DNA of 58,783 nt from Verrucomicrobiaceae bacterium. GTDB taxonomy: Bacteria; Verrucomicrobiota; Verrucomicrobiia; Verrucomicrobiales; Verrucomicrobiaceae. Below the pieces are notes generated by a model, which was not told the origin of the DNA, did no database searches, and was given only the letters and a program-made list of their open reading frames with translations. Each line of letters starts with the position of its first letter. Positions within the stretch are counted from its first letter, which is position 1. The stretch spans positions 1 through 58,783 of the forward strand of contig JAIXOU010000074.1 in the NCBI GenBank assembly GCA_027486585.1, in the 5' to 3' direction. The position numbers were made by a program, and so were the translations under genes. Of this stretch, positions 52,429 to 58,783 are shown one piece after another.

Positions 52429-52605
52429 GGCAGTTTTTTCTGAAAAGAATTGTTTATGCAAGTGGACGCAAAGTTTGTGTGACAGTTTTGCCATCGCTGC
52501 TGCGGATGGATTACGGAACGAATACCTAACTCTTCCATGATCTAGCTCTTGGGTGCAATAAGCAGATAGCCTTGAATAAATCTCTAGGAAGGGAAGGGGA
52601 GGTAA

Positions 52606-53871
52606 CTACTTGGAACGCTCAGTGCCCTTCTCAGTTACTTTGATCGGGAAGTTGCCTGTGGCAGCACGTTTGCGAGTGTCAGTGACAAGAATGTGTACGC
52701 GGTAGTCGCCAGGTTTGGTCGGCGCGCGGAAGGTGGCGGATGGTCCTTCGGTTTTGATGATGCATTTGATTAATGGTTTGGTTGGGCGCTCACGATTGTT
52801 TTTGTCTCGGCCAGAGGATTCTGGAGTGACAGTCCAGTGGTAGGTGAGGGGATCACCCTCTGGATCGGTGGCTTCGGCTTTGGCGGTGAACTCACTGTCT
52901 GCGGCGATCTCTTTTTTGGCGACGTCACTGGTGAGGCTTTGCAAATTGGGAGCGCAATCAGGCGGCGACTGGTTATTCCAAAACTGGTGCATCACATCGC
53001 GGATGGCAGTGGATTCTCCGTTTTCAGTGAAGATGCCAAACCATGTCGAAGTGGCTTCTTGCTTCTGGCCCCAGAGGAAGACATAACCGCCCCAGCAGTC
53101 GCCTCCAGGCTGGATGGCGGCTTCGTAGCCTTTGCGGATTACCTCTGCCTTTGCGCCGCTGAAAGGCTCGATGGGCGCACCCCACTTGGCACGTGGGCTT
53201 TCCCAAAAGCCGCGTGCTCCGTATTCGGTGACGACCCAGGGCCGTGTCCATTTTTCTTTGGCTAGGTAACCTCGCAGTGCATGCAGAGCTGCATAGGTGT
53301 TGATGCCGACGAAGTCGAGGCTCGGGGTATGTGCGGTGAGACCTCGGATTTTTGCAGGCTGCAATCCGGCGAGCGCGGTGAAGGTGGGATGCGCGGGATC
53401 GAGTTCCTTGACGGCTTTGGCTAGCACTTACAGCTGCTTCCAGTAGGGGTCGTTGTCGCCATCACCTTCGACTTCGTTGCCCAGGCCCCAAAATAAAAGT
53501 GCGGGGTGATTTCGATACTCTAGGACATCTTTTTTCACACGCTCGATCTGGCGTGCGCAGTCTTCAGCTTTTAGGTACGAGAAATAACTGCCTTCAGGCT
53601 CCAGCCAGATCCCGACGCAAAAGGTTAGGCCACGCTTCTCGGCGTTATCAAGGATCGGAAGTAGCCCGTTCGTGCTCCAAGTGCGGATGCTATTGCCGCC
53701 GTTGGCCACCAACTCATCGAGATACTGATCACCCGCAGCGCCTTTGACAAAGTAGGGTTCACCTCCACGCATGATGCCGACTCCCGGCACCATTTTCACT
53801 GGCACGGCCTCCGCAGCGGCGTGAGTGGTCGCGAGGGAGAGAAGAAGGAAAGAGAGAGCTAGCGTGCGCAT
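52606..53871 (-). pseudogene. Clan GH-A glycosidase split by an in-frame TAA
   Basis: The ATG at 53869-53871 starts a secreted protein (signal MRTLALSFLLLSLATTHA), and its frame is interrupted by TAA at 53428-53430 after 147 codons. The same frame continues to 52606, giving 421 codons in all. The acid/base Glu133 (FWGLGNEVE) lies before the stop and the probable nucleophile Glu (VVTEYGARG) after it, so the truncated product would be inactive. The barrel plus a C-terminal PKD/Ig-like part matches GH2/GH5-type secreted glycosidases. The stop could be a sequencing error. Confidence 0.82.
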
Positions 53872-54037
53872 GAGGAGACGAGTTGTTCATCTGTGGCTGC
53901 ATCTGGCATATCGACAAGCATGAAACGCAGATGCCCCGCGAGACGCAGTGGCCAGCAAGAATGTCGTGTAATGCGGCATGAATCCACCCAATGTGTCGTT
54001 TGCATTAATTCTACCAGCCCAGCCACCCACCTGACCG

Positions 54038-55261
54038 ATGCGCCTTCTCTCTTTTGCCTTTCTTTGTCTCAGCTCCCAGCTTCAAGCCGCGCCGCTGAAA
54101 GTTTTCATCCTCGCCGGGCAGTCGAACATGGAGGGTCATGCGAAGATCGAGACCTTTGATTACATCGGTGATGATCCGGCGACCGCGCCGCTGTTGAAGA
54201 TGATGCGCGACGACAAGGGCGAGCCGCGTGTGTGCGATCACACTTGGATTTCCTACTTCACCGGCAAATACGACGGCAGCGCGAATGGCGAAGGCACTGG
54301 GAAGCTCACGGCGGGATATGGCGCGCGGGACGATGCAACGAAGTCGAATGGCAAGATCGGCCCGGAGTTCACCTTTGGCCTCACGATGGATGCGGCGCTG
54401 AAGGAGCCGGTGCTCATCATCAAGACCGCTTGGGGTGGTCGGAGCCTTAACACGGAGTTTCGCCCGCCGAGCGCGGGGCCGTATGAACTCAACGACTACC
54501 AAAAGAAGCTCTACTACGGCCCGCCCGGCCATGGCGTGCCGAAGGACATGAAGCAGTGGCTTGAAGAGAAGAAGCGCGAAACAGGCCGCTTCTACCGCTA
54601 CATGGTTGAGCATGTGAAACATGTGCTCGCCGACCCGAAACGTGTCTGCCTGGCCTACGATGCCAAGGACGGTTACGAGATCGCTGGCTTCGTGTGGCTC
54701 CAAGGCTTTAACGACATGGTGGACGGCCACACGTATCCGGATCGCGGCAAGCCGGGACGCTTTGCGGATTACAGCGACCTGCTCGCGCACTTCATCCGCG
54801 ATGTGCGCAAAGATTTGGGTGCGTCGAAGATGCCCTTTGTCATCGGCGCCATGGGCGTTGGCGGTTTGAAGGCGAACCCGGACACCGTCGCCTTCCGCGA
54901 GGCCATGACCGCGCCCGCCTTGATGCCGGAGTTCAAAGGCAACGTCTTCGCCGTGCCCACCGCGCCGTTTTGGTCGGAGGCACTCGGTGCGATCGACGAC
55001 AAACGCGCCCAGGTCCGTCAAATGGGCCATTACCTCAACTCGAAGCACAAAGACCACGCGAACGCCGACGGTCACATGACCGAAGCCGAGAAGCGCGAGT
55101 ATTTGAAGAACTACGAGGCCAAGCTCATCTCGCCTGCCGAGGAAGCTCTGTGGAAGCGCGGGGCTTCGAATGCGGGTTACCACTACCTCGGCTGTGCGAA
55201 AACCTTCGCGCTGATGGGCAAGGCCTTCGCGGAGGCTCTGATCGGGCCGGTAAAAGATTGA
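54038..55261 (+). CDS. SASA-family carbohydrate esterase (sialate O-acetylesterase-like)
   Basis: The protein has 407 residues with a signal peptide (MRLLSFAFLCLSSQLQA). The SGNH-like GQSNMEGH box carries the catalytic serine, and GFVWLQGFND with DGHTYPD gives the block V-type Asp/His region. Such enzymes remove acetyl esters from glycans. It diverges from the glycosidase pseudogene and sits next to a DUF6288 protein; its 3' end forms part of a palindrome. Confidence 0.87.
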   Translation: MRLLSFAFLCLSSQLQAAPLKVFILAGQSNMEGHAKIETFDYIGDDPATAPLLKMMRDDKGEPRVCDHTWISYFTGKYDGSANGEGTGKLTAGYGARDDATKSNGKIGPEFTFGLTMDAALKEPVLIIKTAWGGRSLNTEFRPPSAGPYELNDYQKKLYYGPPGHGVPKDMKQWLEEKKRETGRFYRYMVEHVKHVLADPKRVCLAYDAKDGYEIAGFVWLQGFNDMVDGHTYPDRGKPGRFADYSDLLAHFIRDVRKDLGASKMPFVIGAMGVGGLKANPDTVAFREAMTAPALMPEFKGNVFAVPTAPFWSEALGAIDDKRAQVRQMGHYLNSKHKDHANADGHMTEAEKREYLKNYEAKLISPAEEALWKRGASNAGYHYLGCAKTFALMGKAFAEALIGPVKD

Positions 55262-55331
55262 GGGTAAAAGGTGACAAGCCAACCCAAGCCAATCAATCCG
55301 ATCTCAAACCTTTTACCCCCAACTTTTTACC
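55249..55331. repeat. Periodic palindrome, family D (GGTAAAAGGT, 14-bp units)
   Basis: Left arm GGTAAAAGATTGAG / GGTAAAAGGTGAC, right arm reverse complement of GGTAAAAAGTTGGG / GGTAAAAGGTTTGAG. It begins inside the last codons of the esterase gene and ends 5 bp before the DUF6288 start. Same purine-first, pyrimidine-last layout as families A-C. Confidence 0.75.
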
Positions 55332-55336
55332 AGCCA

Positions 55337-57724
55337 ATGAAACTGCCCTTCCTGCTTCTTGCCCTCGCGTCCTCCTCGTTTGCAGCAGGCAAAAACGAAT
55401 CCACCCCACCGCCCGACTTCACCAAGGGCGATGCGATCCCGGCCAAAGCCAAACACGACTGGAATCTCGGTGCCACAGGCCTGCGCGGATGGATGCACTC
55501 CGACACGATGGTGACCAGCGATGCGCGGCAGATCGCCATCACGAAGGTGGAACCGAAGTCGCCTGCCGATGGCGTGATCGCCGTGGGCGATGTGATCCTC
55601 GGTGTCGGCGGCAAAGCGTTTTCGGTCGACCCACGCACGGAAATCGGTCAGGCACTCACCGCAGCGGAAACGGAGGTCGGTGGCGGCAAGTTGATGCTGA
55701 CACGCTGGCGTGCTGGAAAGACGGATGAGGTCGTTTTGAAGCTCCCGGTGCTCGGCAGTTACTCGCCGACAGCCCCATTCGATTGCCCGAAGTCGAAACG
55801 CATCCTCGACCAAGGCTGCAAGTTGATCGCAGCCCGCATGGGTGCGTCTGATTACGCCAATCAAGACCCCATTCCGCGCTCGCTGAATGCACTGGCGTTG
55901 CTTGCGAGCGGTGATGTGGCCTACGCGCCGCTGATCAAAAAAGAGGCGGAATGGGCGGCGGCGTATTCATCGGACAGCATGCAGACGTGGCACTACGGCT
56001 ACGTGATGATGTTCCTCGGTGAATATGTGGCCGCCACGGGTGATCAGTCGGTGATGCCAGGCTTGAAACGCCTCGCGCTGGAGTCCGCGAAAGGTCAGAG
56101 CGCTGTCGGCTCATGGGGGCATGGCTTTGCAAAGCCGGATGGACGTCTGGGCGGCTATGGCATGATGAACTCACCGGGAGTGCCACTGACGATCTCGCTC
56201 GTCCTGGCTCGTGAAGCGGGCATCAAAGATCCCGCGGTCGATCTCGCCATCGAGCGCAGCGCTCGACTGCTGCGCTTCTACATCGGCAAAGGAGCCATTC
56301 CTTACGGCGATCATCATCCGTGGATCGAGAATCACGAGGACAATGGCAAGTGCGGCATGGTTTCGGTGCTCTTCAGCCTGCTCGGCGAATCCAAAGGCGC
56401 GGAGTTCTTCTCGCGCATGAGCCTCGCCTCGCACGGCCCTGAGCGTGACACCGGTCACACCGGCAATTTCTTCAACATGCTCTGGGCCATGCCCGGCGTG
56501 GCTCACTCCGGCCCTCAGGCCACGGGCGCATGGATGCAGGAGTTTGGCGCGTGGTATTATGATCTGGCTCGACGTTCGGACGGCAGCTTTTTGCATCAAG
56601 GTCCGCCAGAACGAGGCAACGACAGCTATGCTGGCTGGGATTGCACAGGCGCTTATTTGCTGGCCTACGCGATGCCGCTGAAGAAAATCCATCTCACCGG
56701 CAAGAAACCCACCGCCGTGCCTCAGCTCGATGCCGCCACCGCCCAAGCAATCGTCAACGACGGTCGTGGCTGGAATAACAAAGACCGCAACAGCTTCTAC
56801 GATGCCTTGAGCGACGAACAATTGCTCGAACGCCTGCGCAACTGGTCACCCATCGTTCGTGAGCGAGCCGCGATGGCTCTCGGCCGCCGCAAGAGCGCTC
56901 CCGTCGCTGCTTTGATCGACATGCTCACGTCTCCGAGCCTCTATGCCCGTTACGGAGCCTGTCAGGGCCTGATCTTCCTTCGCGGACGTGCAGCACCGGC
57001 TGTCGATGCCTTGCAAAAGACACTCTCAGATCCCGATCTCTGGTTGCGAATCAAGGCTGCTGAGGCACTCGCCGCCATCGGCAAACCTGCCACGAAGAGC
57101 GTGCCTAAACTGCTCGAACTGCTGGCGCAGGTGGACACGAAAAACGACCCGCGTGGCATGCAGCAGCGTTACCTCACGTTTGCGCTGTTTGACCGCGATG
57201 GCATGCTCAGTCGCTCGTTGGACGGCGTGGATCGCGAGGCGCTCTACACGGCGGTGAGAGCCGGATTGAAGAATCAAGATGGTCGCGCCCGTGGCAGCCT
57301 CGGCTCCGTGTATCGGAATCTCTCGCTGGAAGAGATCAAACCGCTGCTGCCCGCCATCCATGAGGCCATCGTGCAGCCTGCGCCCAGTGGCGAGATGTTC
57401 GCCGACGGCATTCGGGTGGAAGGCCTGCGCCTGCTCGCCCAGCATCACATCGAGGACGGCATCCGCGCCCTGGTGACCTACACTCGCGATCAAAACCCCT
57501 GGTCGAGTCAAAACCGGACGCCGGAGCTCATGAAGATCCTCCTCGCCTACGGCACACACGCCAAGGCGGTGATTCCAGATTTGGAAAAGCTCGCTCACTA
57601 CTTCGAGAAGGAAGAGAAAGACTTTCCCAAACACCTCGGCCTTCAAAAAGCCAACTCCGTCCGCGATACCATTAAGGCCATCGAATCGAGCACAGACACA
57701 CCAACGCTCATCAAGCTCCGCTAG
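55337..57724 (+). CDS. DUF6288 secreted protein with PDZ-like and HEAT-repeat regions
   Basis: The protein has 795 residues from the ATG at 55337 with a signal peptide (MKLPFLLLALASSSFAA). Residues about 35-140 resemble a PDZ domain (GLRGWMHSD; ADGVIAVGDVILGVGGKAF). A long DUF6288 middle with terpenoid-cyclase-like helical patterns follows (SWGHGFAKPDGRLGGYGMMNSPG), then HEAT-like repeats at about 515-620 (VRERAAMALGRR; WLRIKAAEALAAIG). Protein-protein interaction in the periplasm is likely; no enzyme activity is evident. Confidence 0.8.
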   Translation: MKLPFLLLALASSSFAAGKNESTPPPDFTKGDAIPAKAKHDWNLGATGLRGWMHSDTMVTSDARQIAITKVEPKSPADGVIAVGDVILGVGGKAFSVDPRTEIGQALTAAETEVGGGKLMLTRWRAGKTDEVVLKLPVLGSYSPTAPFDCPKSKRILDQGCKLIAARMGASDYANQDPIPRSLNALALLASGDVAYAPLIKKEAEWAAAYSSDSMQTWHYGYVMMFLGEYVAATGDQSVMPGLKRLALESAKGQSAVGSWGHGFAKPDGRLGGYGMMNSPGVPLTISLVLAREAGIKDPAVDLAIERSARLLRFYIGKGAIPYGDHHPWIENHEDNGKCGMVSVLFSLLGESKGAEFFSRMSLASHGPERDTGHTGNFFNMLWAMPGVAHSGPQATGAWMQEFGAWYYDLARRSDGSFLHQGPPERGNDSYAGWDCTGAYLLAYAMPLKKIHLTGKKPTAVPQLDAATAQAIVNDGRGWNNKDRNSFYDALSDEQLLERLRNWSPIVRERAAMALGRRKSAPVAALIDMLTSPSLYARYGACQGLIFLRGRAAPAVDALQKTLSDPDLWLRIKAAEALAAIGKPATKSVPKLLELLAQVDTKNDPRGMQQRYLTFALFDRDGMLSRSLDGVDREALYTAVRAGLKNQDGRARGSLGSVYRNLSLEEIKPLLPAIHEAIVQPAPSGEMFADGIRVEGLRLLAQHHIEDGIRALVTYTRDQNPWSSQNRTPELMKILLAYGTHAKAVIPDLEKLAHYFEKEEKDFPKHLGLQKANSVRDTIKAIESSTDTPTLIKLR

Positions 57725-57725
57725 C

Positions 57726-58783
57726 ATGAAACTTACCTTCTTTTCCCTCCTCACCATCGCCATGTCCATCTCCGCTGCTGTGCCGCCGACTGAAAAGAAA
57801 CCCGTCACGGACGAATACCACGGCGTGCAGGTGGTGGATGAGTTTCGCTGGCTTGAAGATGGCGACTCAGCGGCGGTGAAAGCGTGGACTGCCGCACAGA
57901 ATCAATACTCGCGCACCTGGTTGGATTCGCGGGCAGATCGGGCACAGATCGAGTCAAAGTTGAAGGCGCTGTATGCGCAAGACACGCCTTCACACACTGG
58001 CCTCGTCGCGCGTCCTGGACTTCTCTTTGCGCTGAAGTTTCAGCCACCGAAGCAGCAGCGGCTGCTCGTCACGCTCACGTCGCCGAATGATCTGGCGTCG
58101 GAAAAGGTCGTGCTCGATCCGAACGAGATCGAACCCAAGGGCCAGGTGGCGATGGATTGGTTTGTGCCGTCGCCAGATGGCAAACTCATCGCCGTGTGTC
58201 TGTCGGAACATGGCAGCGAGGATGGCACGCTGCACCTTTACCGGACGGACACGGGCGAGCCTCTGCCGGATCAAATCGCACGCGTGCAATACCCGACAGG
58301 CGGTGGCAGCGCAGCATGGACGCCGGACAGCAAGGGCATCTTCTACACGCGCTATCCGCACGCAGGCGAGCGACCCGAGGCCGATCTGAACTTCTACCAG
58401 CAGATCTATTTTCATCAGCTCGGCGCACCCGCGAGCAGCGACGAATACTCCGCAGGAAAAGACTTCCCACGCATCGCCGAGATCGAACTGCACACCTCGG
58501 ATGATGGCGGCTGGTTGCTCGCCAGCGTGGCGAATGGCGATGGCGGCGAGTTCTCTCATCACCTCCGCGAAACCAGAGCAGGATCGCCTTGGCGACAAAT
58601 CACTCGTCATGAAGACGGCGTCAAAGAGATCGACTTCAGCCATGATGGAGCCGCGCTCTATCTCCGCTCGGTGAAGGACTCGCCACGCGGCAAGCTACTG
58701 CGGATGTCCACCGATGGCGTGCTGAGCGAGGCAAAGTTGATCGTGCCGGAGAGTGATGCGGTGATCGAGGGCTTCCTGCTCAC
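57726..58783 (+). CDS. S9A prolyl oligopeptidase, N-terminal part (cut by window edge)
   Basis: The ATG at 57726 follows the DUF6288 stop by 1 bp. At least 352 residues include a signal peptide (MKLTFFSLLTIAMSISA) and the S9A propeller entry (DEYHGVQVVDEFRWLED; AWTAAQNQYSRTWL). Propeller blades follow (WFVPSPDGKLIAVCLSE; WTPDSKGIFYTRYP). The catalytic hydrolase domain lies beyond the window. It is a second proline-specific peptidase in this window. Confidence 0.88.
   Translation, partial: MKLTFFSLLTIAMSISAAVPPTEKKPVTDEYHGVQVVDEFRWLEDGDSAAVKAWTAAQNQYSRTWLDSRADRAQIESKLKALYAQDTPSHTGLVARPGLLFALKFQPPKQQRLLVTLTSPNDLASEKVVLDPNEIEPKGQVAMDWFVPSPDGKLIAVCLSEHGSEDGTLHLYRTDTGEPLPDQIARVQYPTGGGSAAWTPDSKGIFYTRYPHAGERPEADLNFYQQIYFHQLGAPASSDEYSAGKDFPRIAEIELHTSDDGGWLLASVANGDGGEFSHHLRETRAGSPWRQITRHEDGVKEIDFSHDGAALYLRSVKDSPRGKLLRMSTDGVLSEAKLIVPESDAVIEGFLL

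Noticed and set aside
54011..55282. Long minus-strand frame antisense to the SASA esterase gene
   Set aside because: The plus-strand frame has a signal peptide and GQSNMEG motif; the minus frame is a by-product of codon bias with no domain.

Overview
The window looks like chromosomal DNA of a heterotrophic verrucomicrobium (Verrucomicrobiaceae/Prosthecobacter-like). The main reasons are two copies of the DUF1587/1592/1595/1588/1585 + DUF1552 gene pair, DUF2934 and DUF4832 proteins, an ECF sigma factor placed near an RDD-tailed Ser/Thr kinase, many secreted large enzymes, TIGR02436-type four-helix-bundle genes, and weak or absent Shine-Dalgarno sequences. The assignment is inference; no rRNA or tRNA was seen.

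Layout. 1-2.2 kb (minus strand): an HtrA-like protease (cut by the window edge) and a NhaR-type LysR regulator. 2.2-9.1 kb: a mostly empty 720-bp spacer, a PAS histidine kinase with its NarL-type response regulator, a methyltransferase, a DUF2934 protein, a small lipoprotein broken by an in-frame TGA, an HPF/RaiA-like protein and a secreted protein of unknown function. 9.2-29.4 kb (plus strand apart from one intron): a long run of secreted proteins resembling a polysaccharide-degradation locus (DUF4832, two beta-helix proteins, a PL1-type pectate lyase, a BNR/sialidase-like propeller, two GH32-like proteins). It is interrupted by two four-helix-bundle genes, a group II intron and a set of purine-rich periodic palindromes. 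29.5-31.5 kb: a bicarbonate uptake operon sbtA-sbtB-carbonic anhydrase. 31.7-43.7 kb: a dispersed trans-4-hydroxyproline pathway (DapA-family deaminase, proline-racemase-family epimerase, DadA-like oxidase) plus a PanB-like enzyme, a nucleotidyltransferase pair, the second DUF1592/DUF1552 pair, an SDR and an S9 peptidase. 43.7-50.3 kb: ECF sigma factor, an inserted AbrB/VapC toxin-antitoxin pair, a Ser/Thr kinase with a frameshift, and a double HExxH metallopeptidase. 50.3-53.9 kb (minus): an Ig-repeat protein and a clan-A glycosidase broken by an in-frame stop. 54-58.8 kb (plus): a SASA esterase, a DUF6288 protein and the start of a prolyl oligopeptidase.

Strongest observation. The S9 peptidase at 39295-41499 carries a domain that aligns without gaps to the beta domain of the von Hippel-Lindau protein. 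All five residues that contact hydroxyproline in human VHL (W88, Y98, S111, H115, W117) are present. The gene lies 12 bp downstream of a 4-hydroxyproline epimerase gene. This suggests a bacterial system that recognises hydroxyproline in peptides, cleaves them and catabolises the product. A second VHL-like domain with a degraded pocket heads the metallopeptidase at 48457.

Other structure worth attention. A 36-bp direct repeat (34/36 identical) lies just upstream of the LysR gene and, 27 kb away, just upstream of sbtA, as if one divergent regulator/target locus had been split. Purine-rich palindromes built from 8-, 9-, 14- or about 17-bp units fill the spacers. One has inserted in frame into a coding sequence, and two families flank four-helix-bundle genes. 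Three genes carry single lesions: a TGA, a TAA and an A-run frameshift.
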